From: Caryophanales bacterium
GTDB lineage: Bacteria > Bacillota > Bacilli > Bacillales > Bacillaceae_J
Assembly: GCA_012840465.1 (NCBI GenBank)
Contig: DULJ01000086.1
Coordinates: 1-64,000, forward strand
Reading direction: 5' to 3'
Length of the DNA: 64,000 bases
In this document: piece after piece, positions 30,113-39,643 of the stretch
Layout of the letters: every line of letters begins with the position of its first letter
Position numbering within the stretch: the stretch's first letter is position 1
Notes under the pieces: model-generated
The model's input: the letters and a program-made list of their open reading frames with translations, nothing else
Database searches by the model: none
What the model was told of the DNA's origin: nothing
Translations under genes and position numbers: made by a program

Positions 30113-31456
30113 ATGGCGTTTGAAGGATTAGCCGACCGACTGCAAACTACGATCCAGCGAATTCGTGGCAAAGGGAAAGTAACCGAAGACGATGTTAATG
30201 AAATGATGCGCGAAGTGCGTTTGGCACTGTTAGAGGCAGACGTTAATTTCAAAGTTGTCAAAGACTTTGTCAAGCGAGTGAAAGAACGGGCTGTAGGTCA
30301 GGAGGTTATGAAAAGCTTAACACCTGGCCAGCAAGTAATCAAAGTTGTTCAAGAAGAACTAACCGAACTTATGGGAGGTTCCCAAAGTAAAATCGCGGTC
30401 AGTAACCGTCCGCCAACTGTTGTCATGATGGTAGGTTTACAGGGTGCTGGTAAAACAACGACGACTGGAAAACTTTCAAATCTTCTAAGAAAAAAATATA
30501 ATCGTAAACCTTTACTTGTAGCTGCTGATATATACCGTCCTGCTGCAATTAAACAGCTTGAAACACTTGGAAAGCAGTTAAACCTTCCGGTGTTTTCGTT
30601 AGGGGATCAGGTTAGCCCGGTTGAAATTGCAAGGCAGGCAATCGAAAAGGCAAAGGAAGATCATCATGACTATGTATTAATTGATACAGCTGGTCGTCTT
30701 CATATTGATGAAACCTTAATGGATGAGTTAAAGCAAATAAAGGAACTTGCAAAGCCTGACGAGATCTTGCTTGTTGTTGATGCAATGACAGGACAGGATG
30801 CTGTGAATGTGGCTGAAAGCTTTAATGAACAGCTTGGTTTAACGGGCACGATCTTGACAAAACTAGATGGTGATACTCGCGGAGGTGCTGCTTTATCGAT
30901 TAAAGCAGTAACTAATATTCCAATTAAGTTTATTGGTATGGGTGAAAAGCTGGATCAATTAGAGGATTTTCATCCGGAACGGATGGCTTCGAGAATACTT
31001 GGTATGGGTGATGTGCTTACATTAATAGAAAAAGCACAAGCTAATGTCGACCAAGAAAAAGCAAAAGAATTAGAAGAAAAAATGAGAACAATGAGCTTTA
31101 CGTTTGATGACTTCTTGGAACAGTTGGCTCAAGTTCGCAAAATGGGTCCATTGGATGATTTAATCGGGATGTTGCCAGGTGCTAATAAAATAAAAGGTTT
31201 AAAAGATTTAAAAGTAGACGAAAAGCAAATCAAACATGTTGAAGCAATCATTCAATCGATGACAAAAAAAGAAAAAGTAAATCCTGAGATTATAAATGCC
31301 AGTCGGAAGAAACGAATTGCTAAAGGCTCGGGCAGAACCGTTCAAGAAGTAAATCGCTTGCTTAAGCAATTTGAAGATATGAAGAAAATGTTTAAGCAAA
31401 TGAGCAACATGAACGTAAAAGGTAAGAAAAAAGGATTTAAATTTCCGTTTATGTAA
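30113..31456 (+). CDS. ffh: Signal recognition particle protein Ffh
   Basis: SRP54 GTPase that binds signal sequences with scRNA and targets ribosomes to FtsY. N domain (1-90), G domain with GLQGAGKT at 108-115, DIYRPAAIKQL, DTAGRLHID, TKLDGDTRGGAALS and GMGEKLDQLEDFHPERMA, then a Met-rich M domain (about 300-447) with GMLPG and MKKMFKQMSNMN. 447 aa is typical. GGAGG precedes the start. Confidence 0.97.
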   Translation: MAFEGLADRLQTTIQRIRGKGKVTEDDVNEMMREVRLALLEADVNFKVVKDFVKRVKERAVGQEVMKSLTPGQQVIKVVQEELTELMGGSQSKIAVSNRPPTVVMMVGLQGAGKTTTTGKLSNLLRKKYNRKPLLVAADIYRPAAIKQLETLGKQLNLPVFSLGDQVSPVEIARQAIEKAKEDHHDYVLIDTAGRLHIDETLMDELKQIKELAKPDEILLVVDAMTGQDAVNVAESFNEQLGLTGTILTKLDGDTRGGAALSIKAVTNIPIKFIGMGEKLDQLEDFHPERMASRILGMGDVLTLIEKAQANVDQEKAKELEEKMRTMSFTFDDFLEQLAQVRKMGPLDDLIGMLPGANKIKGLKDLKVDEKQIKHVEAIIQSMTKKEKVNPEIINASRKKRIAKGSGRTVQEVNRLLKQFEDMKKMFKQMSNMNVKGKKKGFKFPFM

Positions 31457-31483
31457 TTTCTAATAGGTGTCAATAAATTTTAC

Positions 31484-31512
31484 TTTACAAATGAATCAAA
31501 ACTTGATAGTAT
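31484..31512 (+). promoter_or_regulatory. Sigma-A promoter for rpsP
   Basis: TTTACA at 31484-31489, 17-nt spacer, TAGTAT at 31507-31512, in the 94-nt gap between ffh and rpsP. Confidence 0.65.
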
Positions 31513-31550
31513 TTAAAAATGTGTAAAACATAATGGAGGTAGATTTAGAT

Positions 31551-31823
31551 ATGGCAGTAAAAATTCGTTTAAAGCGTATGGGGCAAAAAAAGGCTCCTTT
31601 TTATCGTGTAGTAGTAGCTGATTCTCATTCACCACGTGATGGACGTTTCATTGAAGAAATTGGTGTATACAATCCGGTTGCTAACCCAGCTGAAGTAAAG
31701 ATCAATGAAGAAGTAGCACTTAAATGGTTACAAAATGGTGCAAAACCATCTGATACAGTTCGTAACCTATTCTCTACTCTAGGCATCATGGAAAAGTACC
31801 ACAACTCAAAGCAATCTAAGTAA
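31551..31823 (+). CDS. rpsP: 30S ribosomal protein S16
   Basis: 90-residue S16 starting [20 protein letters not shown], with [16 protein letters not shown] and [14 protein letters not shown] 31551 follows TGGAGG; an in-frame ATG at 31533 lies over the ribosome binding site. First gene of an rpsP-khpA-ylqD-rimM-trmD group tied to 30S maturation. Confidence 0.97.
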   Translation: MAVKIRLKRMGQKKAPFYRVVVADSHSPRDGRFIEEIGVYNPVANPAEVKINEEVALKWLQNGAKPSDTVRNLFSTLGIMEKYHNSKQSK

Positions 31824-31828
31824 GCCCA

Positions 31829-32065
31829 GTGAAAACTATGATCGATTTAATTGAAACGGTAGTTAAGTCACTTGTCGACTTTCCTGATCATGTTGTTGTA
31901 AAAGAGCAGGCAGACGAGCGAAAAGTCACTTACAGCTTAACAGTTCATAAAGACGATGTAGGAAAAGTAATTGGTAAACATGGGCGTATAGCTAAAGCGA
32001 TTCGGACAGTAGTTTATGCTACTGCTACGAATGAAAGTAAAAGAATACACCTAGAAATTATGTAA
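31829..32065 (+). CDS. khpA: RNA-binding KH-domain protein KhpA (YlqC)
   Basis: 78-residue single-KH protein that in Gram-positives pairs with KhpB (Jag) to bind RNA and affect cell elongation. The KH GXXG loop is GKHG in VHKDDVGKVIGKHGRIAKAI. The start is uncertain: GTG at 31829 (MKTMIDLIETVV) or ATG at 31838; neither has a strong Shine-Dalgarno, suggesting coupling to rpsP 5 nt upstream. A strong terminator follows the stop at once. Confidence 0.92.
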   Translation: MKTMIDLIETVVKSLVDFPDHVVVKEQADERKVTYSLTVHKDDVGKVIGKHGRIAKAIRTVVYATATNESKRIHLEIM

Positions 32066-32092
32066 GGGCGAGGATCAACCTCTCCCTTTTTT
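32066..32092 (+). terminator. Rho-independent terminator after khpA
   Basis: GGGCGAGG pairs with CCTCTCCC around ATCAA, then TTTTTT. It directly abuts the khpA stop codon. ylqD follows 59 nt after the stop, so ylqD-rimM-trmD depend on read-through or an unseen promoter. Confidence 0.9.
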
Positions 32093-32124
32093 CATACTCC
32101 AAACTTTTTGTCAGGAGAAAAAAT

Positions 32125-32514
32125 ATGAAAATAATTAGAAATATTATTGTAAAGCAAATATTGACTGAAAAAAGTAAACAAGAGTTATTCATTCGATTCC
32201 AACAGCAAATCGAACAGCTAAATAAGGAAATTGCGCAACTTCGGTTTGAAAAGAAAAAGTATGAGAAAACTAAAAAAACTCAAACATCCCCTGTGGCTCT
32301 CTCTCAATTTGATAAAGAAATTTCCAGTAGAACCGAAAAGTGCAAGCTATTACACTTTCAAATGGAGCAATTGGAAATTCTCCCCCTTGGTACTGAGTTA
32401 AAAGAAGCAGAAGTTCAAGGCATAGTGGTCATTAACGTAGGGGACAATTGGGATGAGCTTACAAAGGAACGAACGATTATAATTAAGGATGGAATAATTG
32501 ATGAGATTAGATAG
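32125..32514 (+). CDS. ylqD: YlqD family protein
   Basis: 129-residue YlqD-family protein of unknown function, found between khpA and rimM in Bacilli. It has a predicted coiled coil (about 18-80: KQELFIRFQQQIEQLNKEIA) and a small C-terminal domain ending IIIKDGIIDEIR. AGGAG precedes the ATG. Position among ribosome-maturation genes hints at a translation-linked role, but nothing in the sequence defines one. Confidence 0.85.
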   Translation: MKIIRNIIVKQILTEKSKQELFIRFQQQIEQLNKEIAQLRFEKKKYEKTKKTQTSPVALSQFDKEISSRTEKCKLLHFQMEQLEILPLGTELKEAEVQGIVVINVGDNWDELTKERTIIIKDGIIDEIR

Positions 32515-32529
32515 ACGGGAGGTCCTTCG

Positions 32530-33042
32530 GTGGCGAAATATTACAACGTCGGAAAAATTGTAAACACTCAAGGGATTAAGGGAGAAATTCGGGTCATTTC
32601 TTCAACTGATTTTCCTGAAGAACGCTTTCAAAAAGGGAACATTCTATTTATAGAAGCAGCGCCGAATGATTTGATCGAAGTAAAAGTATCCTCACATCGA
32701 CTGCATAAAAGTTTTCATTTGCTCACATTTGCAGGGCTAAACAACATCAATGACGTTGAAAAGTATAAAGGGAAAATGTTAAAAATAAGCGAAGATCAGC
32801 TTAATGATTTAGATGAAGGTGAATTTTATTACCATGAAATCATTGACTGTGAAGTATCTACAGACGATGGTGAAAAGCTTGGAACAATTAAAGAAATACT
32901 TTCACCAGGTGCCAACGATATCTGGGTTGTGAAAAGGCCAGGGGAAAAGGATTTACTTTTACCTTATATTGAAGATGTTGTTAAGGAAGTTGACGTAAAA
33001 AATAAAAAAGTAATAGTTCATTTAATGGAAGGATTACTGTAA
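32530..33042 (+). CDS. rimM: Ribosome maturation factor RimM
   Basis: Binds S19 and the 30S head during 16S rRNA processing. N-terminal beta-barrel ([18 protein letters not shown]) and C-terminal PRC-barrel ([41 protein letters not shown]). 170 aa; GTG start at 32530 with GGGAGG upstream. Its stop directly touches the trmD ATG. Confidence 0.95.
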   Translation: MAKYYNVGKIVNTQGIKGEIRVISSTDFPEERFQKGNILFIEAAPNDLIEVKVSSHRLHKSFHLLTFAGLNNINDVEKYKGKMLKISEDQLNDLDEGEFYYHEIIDCEVSTDDGEKLGTIKEILSPGANDIWVVKRPGEKDLLLPYIEDVVKEVDVKNKKVIVHLMEGLL

Positions 33043-33771
33043 ATGAAGATTGATGTTTTAACTTTGTTTCCGGAAATGTTTCATGGTGTATTCGGTCATT
33101 CGATTTTGAAAAAAGCTGAAGAGCGTAATCTTGCAACATACCATGTACATAATTTTCGTGAGTTTTCTAAGAATAAGCATCAAAAGGTAGATGATTATCC
33201 ATATGGTGGCGGAGCAGGGATGGTTTTGACACCACAACCTATTTTTGATGCCGTTCAACACTTAACAAAGACAAAAGAAAAATGTCCTAGAATTATTCTT
33301 ATGTGTCCACAAGGAGAAAAGTATACCCAAAAGAAAGCAGCAGAATTGGCCGAGGAGGAGCATCTTATCTTTATTTGCGGGCATTATGAAGGTTACGATG
33401 AGCGGATTCGTGAATTTCTAGTGACGGATGAGCTTTCAATTGGTGATTATGTGTTAACAGGTGGAGAATTAGCCAGTATGGTGATTATTGATAGTGTAGT
33501 TCGCCTTCTTCCTGGTGTTTTAGGAAATGAAGAATCCGCTCCATGTGACTCTTATAGCAGCGGTCTATTAGAACATCCTCATTACACGAGACCAGCCAAC
33601 TTTAACGGTATGAAGGTTCCTGATACATTATTATCTGGGGACCATAAAAGGATCGAAGAATGGAGACGGAAGGAATCCTTTAGAAGAACATTTGTAAGAA
33701 GACCAGATTTGTTAGAGCACCGAGAATTGACGGAAGAAGAGAAAAAATGGTTGGAAGAGTTTAAGAATTGA
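33043..33771 (+). CDS. trmD: tRNA (guanine-37 N1)-methyltransferase TrmD
   Basis: SPOUT-knot methyltransferase that makes m1G37 and prevents +1 frameshifts. [33 protein letters not shown], the SAM-binding knot ([26 protein letters not shown]) and LEHPHYTRP are all present. 242 aa. No gap after rimM means translational coupling. Confidence 0.97.
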   Translation: MKIDVLTLFPEMFHGVFGHSILKKAEERNLATYHVHNFREFSKNKHQKVDDYPYGGGAGMVLTPQPIFDAVQHLTKTKEKCPRIILMCPQGEKYTQKKAAELAEEEHLIFICGHYEGYDERIREFLVTDELSIGDYVLTGGELASMVIIDSVVRLLPGVLGNEESAPCDSYSSGLLEHPHYTRPANFNGMKVPDTLLSGDHKRIEEWRRKESFRRTFVRRPDLLEHRELTEEEKKWLEEFKN

Positions 33772-33781
33772 TCATAAGCTA

Positions 33782-33810
33782 TTGAAACAAGCGATTGTTT
33801 ATGATATATT
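33782..33810 (+). promoter_or_regulatory. Sigma-A promoter for rplS
   Basis: TTGAAA at 33782-33787, 17-nt spacer, TATATT at 33805-33810, with a TG dinucleotide just upstream of the -10. It would start a leader of about 95 nt before rplS. Confidence 0.8.
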
Positions 33811-33816
33811 AATCCT

Positions 33817-34256
<440 letters not shown>

Positions 34257-34272
34257 TTTGATTAGAAAAACA

Positions 34273-34309
34273 CGTCATTTGCCGATAATAGCAAATGACG
34301 ATGTCTTTT
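34273..34309 (+). terminator. Terminator after rplS
   Basis: Perfect 10-bp stem CGTCATTTGC/GCAAATGACG around CGATAATA, followed by ATGTCTTTTCTT. The T-tract is interrupted but the stem is strong. Confidence 0.75.
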
Positions 34310-34312
34310 CTT

Positions 34313-34348
34313 ATACTATCAACCAAATAATATAATTTATGATAGTAT
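34313..34348 (+). repeat. Inverted repeat between two terminators (rplS-lepB gap)
   Basis: ATACTATCA (34313-34321) and TGATAGTAT (34340-34348) are perfect complements separated by 18 AT-rich nt. It could be an operator or a hairpin; the enclosed AT-rich text resembles -10 elements. Confidence 0.5.
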
Positions 34349-34352
34349 GAAG

Positions 34353-34382
34353 AAGGAGCTTGATATTCAAGCTCCTTTTTTC
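34353..34382 (+). terminator. Second terminator upstream of lepB
   Basis: AAGGAGCTTG pairs perfectly with CAAGCTCCTT around ATATT and is followed by a T-tract, a textbook intrinsic terminator 55 nt before lepB. Confidence 0.85.
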
Positions 34383-34436
34383 CAACTTACTTTAACTTTA
34401 TGAATTCACATTTTATGTAATTTGGAGGAACGGTAT

Positions 34437-34985
34437 ATGTCCCAAAGCAAGAATGAGGTATGGGAATGGATTAAAGCACTAATAATCGCGGTATTGTTAG
34501 CTGGTGGAATTCGGTTTTTCCTGTTTGCTCCTATCGTTGTTGATGGCGAGTCAATGATGCCGACATTACACGATCATTATCGAATGATTGTAAATAAGAT
34601 CGGCTACAAAATCGGAAAGCCTGAAAGATTTGATATTGTTGTATTTCACGCTACCGAAGAAAGAGATTATATTAAACGTGTCATTGGTTTACCTGGTGAT
34701 CGTGTTGAATACAAGGATGACGTTTTATATATTAACGGAGAGCCGATTGAGGAGCCCTATTTAGACGAATATAAGCAGGTAGTAAATGGGCCTCTTACGA
34801 ATGATTTTACACTTGAAGAGGTTACAGGCTTAGATAAAGTACCAGAAGGTCACATATTTGTCCTTGGCGATAATCGCCGTTTTAGTAAAGACAGTCGAAT
34901 TATTGGCACTGTAGAAATGGAAAAGGTATTAGGGAAAACAAATATAGTATACTGGCCTCCAAGTGATTTTCAAATCATCAAGTAG
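34437..34985 (+). CDS. lepB: Type I signal peptidase (SipS/LepB type)
   Basis: Membrane protease that removes signal peptides from exported proteins. One N-terminal membrane segment (about 12-31), catalytic Ser39 in GESMMPTL, catalytic Lys80 in YIKRVIGLPGD, and the box GDNRRFSKDSR. 182 aa, the short Gram-positive form with a single anchor. ATG 34437 follows TTGGAGG; the TTG inside that ribosome binding site is rejected. In B. subtilis no signal peptidase gene lies between rplS and ylqF; this arrangement occurs in other Bacillaceae. Confidence 0.95.
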   Translation: MSQSKNEVWEWIKALIIAVLLAGGIRFFLFAPIVVDGESMMPTLHDHYRMIVNKIGYKIGKPERFDIVVFHATEERDYIKRVIGLPGDRVEYKDDVLYINGEPIEEPYLDEYKQVVNGPLTNDFTLEEVTGLDKVPEGHIFVLGDNRRFSKDSRIIGTVEMEKVLGKTNIVYWPPSDFQIIK

Positions 34986-34998
34986 TAGGTGAAATAGA

Positions 34999-35859
34999 AT
35001 GACAATTCAGTGGTTTCCTGGCCATATGGCAAAAGCGAAACGACAAGTAATTGAAAAGTTAAAATTAATTGATGTTGTAATTGAACTAGTTGATGCCCGA
35101 ATTCCCTATTCATCGAGAAATCCAATGATAGATGAAATTATTTCAGGAAAGCCAAGATTAGTTTTATTAAACAAAGCCGATCTGGCTGATCCTAAAAAAA
35201 CGGATGAATGGATTACATATTTCGAAAATAAAGGATATAAATGTTTAGCCATTAATGCACAGACGAAAAATGATATGAAAAATATCATTTCCGAATGTAA
35301 AGCCTTAACGCAAGAGAAATTTGATAAAATGAGGGCTAAAGGTATAAAGAATCCGAGGGCGATACGGGCTTTAATCGTCGGTATTCCAAATGTCGGCAAA
35401 TCTACATTAATCAATCGGCTTGCTAATAAACCGATTGCAAAAACAGGGGATCGACCGGGTGTTACAACAGGACAGCAATGGATTAAGGTCGGTAAAGAGT
35501 TTGAACTGCTGGATACTCCTGGTATTTTATGGCCTAAGTTTGAGGATCCGGAAGTAGGATATCGTCTGGCGCTAACGGGGGCCATTAAAGAAAATCTGCT
35601 CGACTTTCAAGATGTTGTCGTTTATGCATTGAAGTTTTTAACAAAGTATTATCCTGATAACCTAAAGGAACGTTATCAATTAAATGAAATATCAACAGAA
35701 ATGGTGGAACTGTTTGATCAAATAGGTAAATTTAGGGGCTGTCTAATGGGTGGAGGACTTATTGATTATGATAAAACCGCAGAGGTTGTCATAAGGGATC
35801 TACGCTCTGGAAAGCTTGGTCGGTTAACCTTTGATCATCCATCTGATATAGAATTATAA
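34999..35859 (+). CDS. rbgA: Ribosome biogenesis GTPase RbgA (YlqF)
   Basis: Essential GTPase in B. subtilis for late 50S assembly (L16 incorporation). Permuted order: [14 protein letters not shown]4 NKADLAD, G1 [10 protein letters not shown]3 [12 protein letters not shown], and an RNA-binding ANTAR-like C-terminus. 286 aa. It starts 13 nt after lepB and probably shares its transcript. Confidence 0.95.
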   Translation: MTIQWFPGHMAKAKRQVIEKLKLIDVVIELVDARIPYSSRNPMIDEIISGKPRLVLLNKADLADPKKTDEWITYFENKGYKCLAINAQTKNDMKNIISECKALTQEKFDKMRAKGIKNPRAIRALIVGIPNVGKSTLINRLANKPIAKTGDRPGVTTGQQWIKVGKEFELLDTPGILWPKFEDPEVGYRLALTGAIKENLLDFQDVVVYALKFLTKYYPDNLKERYQLNEISTEMVELFDQIGKFRGCLMGGGLIDYDKTAEVVIRDLRSGKLGRLTFDHPSDIEL

Positions 35860-35925
35860 GGTGTCAGTCACTTCCTGAACGGTAATAAGTCCGGGAAGAG
35901 AGCTCGACACCTTCTTTATTTTTTT
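35858..35925 (+). terminator. Terminator after rbgA
   Basis: Outer stem AAGGTGTC/GACACCTT with an inner CTTCC/GGAAG pairing, then TCTTTATTTTTTT. It starts inside the rbgA stop codon. Confidence 0.8.
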
Positions 35926-35984
35926 CAAGGAATGCCGATATAAGTTATATCTTTATTCAGTAAAATAAGAAAGTGAGTTTTACT

Positions 35985-36761
35985 ATGACAAAAACAATCA
36001 AGGAAATTGAAGAAATATTTAGGAACGGTGAAGACCTTTTAGGTGAGAAATTTTTAGCTGAAGTAAAAAGTGATCAGCGCAAAGGTGTCCAGCTTTTATA
36101 TAGCAAATGGTTAAAGAACAAGGAAGAGGAGAGAAAATTAAAGGACAAATTTGAGCAAATGTCGATTTATGAAAACGAACTCCGATGTCAACATATAAAT
36201 AGGATCGCTGGTGTTGATGAGGTAGGAAGAGGTCCCCTTGCAGGTCCTGTTGTATGTGCAGCTGTGATTTTGGGAGAAAATTTCTACCTGCCAGGAATAA
36301 ATGATTCAAAAGCTATTTCAGAAAAAAAACGGGAGCAATTTTACGAATATATTATGAAGAATGCTCGTAGTGTTGGCATTGGAAGTGCATCGGCAAATGA
36401 AATAGATGAATTAAATATTTATCAGGCTACAAAACTGGCAATGACCCGTGCGATTCAGCAATTGGAAATTCCACCTGAATATTTACTAATTGATGCCATG
36501 AAGCTCCCGCTCTCTATTCCCCAAAAATCAATCATTAAGGGTGATGCAAAAAGTATATCAATTGCAGCCGGTTCAATTGTTGCCAAAGTAACTAGAGACC
36601 GTTATATGAAAGAACTAGGTGAAAAATATCCGCAATATGGCTTTGAAAGTCATAGGGGTTATGGTACAAGTCAACATTTACAGGCGATTGAAAAATATGG
36701 GGTCATAGAGGAACATCGGCGTTCATTTGCTCCTGTTAAAGATTTATTTCAATTAGTGTGA
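35985..36761 (+). CDS. rnhB: Ribonuclease HII
   Basis: Cleaves RNA in RNA-DNA hybrids and removes single ribonucleotides from DNA. N-terminal helical extension typical of Bacillus RnhB (about 1-70), then [16 protein letters not shown] with catalytic Asp-Glu, [17 protein letters not shown] and [21 protein letters not shown]. 258 aa from ATG 35985, 7 nt after AAGTGAG; the GTG at 35973 lies in that ribosome binding site. Confidence 0.95.
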   Translation: MTKTIKEIEEIFRNGEDLLGEKFLAEVKSDQRKGVQLLYSKWLKNKEEERKLKDKFEQMSIYENELRCQHINRIAGVDEVGRGPLAGPVVCAAVILGENFYLPGINDSKAISEKKREQFYEYIMKNARSVGIGSASANEIDELNIYQATKLAMTRAIQQLEIPPEYLLIDAMKLPLSIPQKSIIKGDAKSISIAAGSIVAKVTRDRYMKELGEKYPQYGFESHRGYGTSQHLQAIEKYGVIEEHRRSFAPVKDLFQLV

Positions 36762-36792
36762 CGATTAATAGTTAGCGAGGGAGAGGGTAGCA

Positions 36793-37941
36793 TTGATTCA
36801 ATTTAATAATCTCCAATCATTTTTCCTAAATGAAAGTCTTTCTAAAGGACAAATGGTTCCTTCAAAAGTGGGGAATAATAGTATGGATGACCTTACGTTA
36901 TCGAAAACGGAAAGTGCAGATATGGAAGGGCAGCTTATTACTCTTCTGAAAAAAGTAGGACTAGGCTGTACGAAAGAGAATCAACAATTGCTGCGATTAT
37001 TTATACATGGACAGCTACCAATCTCTAAGGAGTCGCTAAAAGCAGCATCAGAGTGGTTAAAGGATATTGGCAAAAGTGATATCCCTAAAGCGCTTGAAGC
37101 AATAAAAATTACGGTTCAGAAAGAACTACCATTAACCGGATCCATTCTTCATAGTATGTTGGCACTGCAAACAGAAGAAACGATAACGAATAATCTAGTC
37201 AAGGTCCTTGAAGCACTGGAATCGATCAACCCAAAAACAAAGACACAGCAACAGTTAGAAACATTGGTAAGACAGCTAACGGAACCAAGTCTGAATTTAG
37301 AAAATGGGAAAGATATGCCCCAATTGTTTAAACAAGCAGTGGCAGCATTAGGATTACAATATGAACATGATATTAGTATCTTGGAAAAAGAACAACTAGT
37401 TGAAAATAAATTATTGGCATTGAAGCCTTTATTAATGAAAATACTAGAAGAAACCGCTGACCCTCATGTAAAGGAAAAAATGGATCAACTATTAACGAGG
37501 ATTACCGGGCTCCAGCTCATTAATACGGAGCAGGAAGGTCAATTTCAGCAATTGTTATTACAGCTGCCAATACTGCTTGGGAATCATTCCACAGATGTCA
37601 AAATGAAGTGGAGGGGGAAAAAACAACAAAATGGGCAGATCGATCCGGACTATTGCCGAGTATTATTTTATTTAGAATTGGAGCAGTTAAGAGAGGTGCT
37701 GGTAGATGTTCATGTCCAAAATAGAATTGTAAATATCCAAATATACAATGATAATCCAAAGCTAAATTTGCTTATTAAAAGTGTTCAACAGCTTTTAAAA
37801 GAAAAACTTGAAAATCTTCAGTATCATTTGTCCGGCATAATAGTTTTGACTAAAGAAAATGAAAATAATAAAAAAATTACAGCAACTGAAAAACTATCCG
37901 CATTTTCACCATCGATGAATGGAGTGGATATTAAAATATGA
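36793..37941 (+). CDS. ylqG: YlqG-like protein with FliK C-terminal-like domain
   Basis: 382-residue protein whose place (rnhB-ylqG-ylqH-sucC) matches B. subtilis ylqG, though that protein is longer. Residues 1-280 are helical and Gln/Leu/Lys-rich without a recognised domain. Residues about 285-355 (YCRVLFYLELEQLREVLVDV .. NRIVNIQIYNDNPKLNLLIK) follow the pattern of the FliK hook-length C-terminal domain: beta strands about a molecule or filament 'L..V.V..' and a helix 'L...L...L'. The start is TTG 36793 after GAGGGAGAGGG. It overlaps ylqH by 4 nt (ATGA). No signal peptide. Function unknown. Confidence 0.72.
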   Translation: MIQFNNLQSFFLNESLSKGQMVPSKVGNNSMDDLTLSKTESADMEGQLITLLKKVGLGCTKENQQLLRLFIHGQLPISKESLKAASEWLKDIGKSDIPKALEAIKITVQKELPLTGSILHSMLALQTEETITNNLVKVLEALESINPKTKTQQQLETLVRQLTEPSLNLENGKDMPQLFKQAVAALGLQYEHDISILEKEQLVENKLLALKPLLMKILEETADPHVKEKMDQLLTRITGLQLINTEQEGQFQQLLLQLPILLGNHSTDVKMKWRGKKQQNGQIDPDYCRVLFYLELEQLREVLVDVHVQNRIVNIQIYNDNPKLNLLIKSVQQLLKEKLENLQYHLSGIIVLTKENENNKKITATEKLSAFSPSMNGVDIKI

Positions 37942-38225
37942 AACAGGATCTCAGGATTAAAAGAAAAGAAGCAGTCGCACTTTCCTATGATATTTCCAAA
38001 GATTTTACTCCAAAGGTTGTGGCAAAAGGGAAGGGTGAAGTAGCAGAGCATATATTGGAGAAGGCAAAGGAATTTAATATTCCGATCCAAGAGGACCCAA
38101 CGTTAGTCGAACTCCTTGGTCAACTTGAAATTAATGAAACGATACCAGAAGAATTGTATCAAGCAGTTGCAGAGATCTTCGCTTTTATCTATAGAATTGA
38201 CAAATCGATGAAAAATGTCGAATAA
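37938..38225 (+). CDS. ylqH: FlhB C-terminal-like protein YlqH (FhlB)
   Basis: 95-residue protein equal to the part of FlhB left after autocleavage. KRKEAVALSYDISKDFTPKV, VVAKGKGEVAEHILEKAKEF, PIQEDPTLVELLGQLEINET and IPEELYQAVAEIFAFIYRID follow FlhB-CC almost block by block. The NPTH cleavage site and membrane domain are absent: where FlhB has PTHYAVAL this protein has RKEAVAL. Function unknown. It is translated with ylqG, whose C-terminus looks like FliK, the known partner of FlhB-C. Confidence 0.88.
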   Translation: MKQDLRIKRKEAVALSYDISKDFTPKVVAKGKGEVAEHILEKAKEFNIPIQEDPTLVELLGQLEINETIPEELYQAVAEIFAFIYRIDKSMKNVE

Positions 38226-38258
38226 TGAAATAGGTATTAATACTATATTGTCAAAATA

Positions 38259-38342
38259 TATCCCCAGCTGACTTTTTTTTGTAAACCCAAAAAATTTAAA
38301 AGGAGTTTATAAAATTATGTAGAAATATAGACACTGGGGATA
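38259..38342 (+). promoter_or_regulatory. sucC leader region with inverted repeat enclosing a start-stop
   Basis: TATCCCCAG (38259-38267) is complementary to CTGGGGATA (38334-38342). Between the arms lie AAAGGAG (38299-38305) and ATG (38317-38319) followed directly by TAG (38320-38322), a start-stop unit. A promoter candidate overlaps the right arm. What it controls is not clear. Confidence 0.5.
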
Positions 38343-38357
38343 AAACTACTATACAAT
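38328..38357 (+). promoter_or_regulatory. Candidate sigma-A promoter for sucCD
   Basis: TAGACA at 38328-38333, then TATACA at 38350-38355 (16-nt spacer) or TACAAT at 38352-38357 (18-nt). A second -10-like TATACA at 38388 lies 27 nt before sucC. The -35 overlaps the right arm of the leader inverted repeat. Confidence 0.45.
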
Positions 38358-38414
38358 AAGACAGGTAGTCAATATTTGTCTAAATTGTATACATAAGAGA
38401 TTGGAGGATGGAGA

Positions 38415-39575
38415 ATGAATATCCACGAGTATCAAGGCAAAGAAATCCTCAGACAATACGGGGTGGCTGTTCCTAATGGGAAAGTTGCGTTCACTGTTGA
38501 GGAAGCTGTTGAAGTAGCAAAGGGGTTAGAAAGTAATGTATGGGTTGTAAAAGCCCAAATCCATGCAGGCGGTAGGGGTAAAGCCGGTGGTGTAAAAGTT
38601 GCAAAAAGTTTAGATGAGGTTAAACAGTATGCTAGTGAAATCTTAGGCAAAACGCTTGTAACTCATCAAACTGGCCCTGAAGGAAAAGAAGTAAAACGCT
38701 TATTAATTGAAGAAGGCTGCGACATTAAGAAAGAATATTATGTCGGTCTTGTATTAGACAGAGCCACTTCTCGAGTTGTCCTAATGGCATCTGAAGAAGG
38801 TGGAACAGAGATCGAAGAAGTAGCAGCGGCTACTCCTGAAAAGATCTTCAAAGAAGAGATTGACCCTGCTATTGGCTTACAAGCATTCCAAGCACGTCGT
38901 CTAGCATACCGAATCAACATTCCAGCTGAGTTAGTTAATAAAGCTGTGGCGTTTATGATGGGCTTATATAATGCCTATATTGATAAAGATTGTTCAATTG
39001 CTGAAATTAATCCGCTAGTTGTTACTGGCGACGGACAAGTTATGGCTCTTGATGCTAAATTAAACTTTGATTCAAATGCTCTTTACCGTCAAAAGGATAT
39101 ACTAGCATATCGTGACCTAGAAGAGGAAGATCCAAAGGAAATTGAAGCATCTAAATATGATTTAAGCTATATTTCATTAGATGGAAATATCGGTTGTATG
39201 GTTAACGGTGCCGGTCTTGCAATGTCAACTATGGATATTATCAAGCATTATGGCGGTGATCCGGCTAACTTCTTGGATGTTGGTGGCGGCGCAACTGCAG
39301 AAAAGGTTACAGAAGCGTTTAAAATCATCCTTTCTGATCCAAACGTTAAAGGTATTTTCGTTAATATCTTTGGTGGAATCATGAAGTGTGACGTTATTGC
39401 AGAAGGCGTAGTAGAAGCAGCGAAACAGGTTGGTTTATCGGTTCCTTTAGTTGTACGTTTAGAAGGAACAAATGTTGACTTAGGTAAGAAAATTCTTGCT
39501 GAGTCCGATATTGATATTGTTCCTGCAGAGTCTATGGCTGACGGCGCACAAAAAATCGTATCATTAGTCGGCTAA
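38415..39575 (+). CDS. sucC: Succinate-CoA ligase (ADP-forming) beta subunit
   Basis: TCA-cycle enzyme; the beta chain carries the ATP-grasp nucleotide site. [58 protein letters not shown] and [16 protein letters not shown] are present. 386 aa. TTGGAGGATGGAG precedes the start. sucD follows 68 nt later. Confidence 0.97.
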   Translation: MNIHEYQGKEILRQYGVAVPNGKVAFTVEEAVEVAKGLESNVWVVKAQIHAGGRGKAGGVKVAKSLDEVKQYASEILGKTLVTHQTGPEGKEVKRLLIEEGCDIKKEYYVGLVLDRATSRVVLMASEEGGTEIEEVAAATPEKIFKEEIDPAIGLQAFQARRLAYRINIPAELVNKAVAFMMGLYNAYIDKDCSIAEINPLVVTGDGQVMALDAKLNFDSNALYRQKDILAYRDLEEEDPKEIEASKYDLSYISLDGNIGCMVNGAGLAMSTMDIIKHYGGDPANFLDVGGGATAEKVTEAFKIILSDPNVKGIFVNIFGGIMKCDVIAEGVVEAAKQVGLSVPLVVRLEGTNVDLGKKILAESDIDIVPAESMADGAQKIVSLVG

Positions 39576-39643
39576 AGTTAGCCACTGGCGGATGCCTCAG
39601 ATTTTTTAAGAGATAGAATTGGATTACGAAAGGAGAAAATGAC

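Noticed and set aside
35106-35585. Minus-strand open frame of 159 codons inside rbgA
   Set aside because: Fully antisense to a conserved GTPase, no start signal and no recognisable motif.
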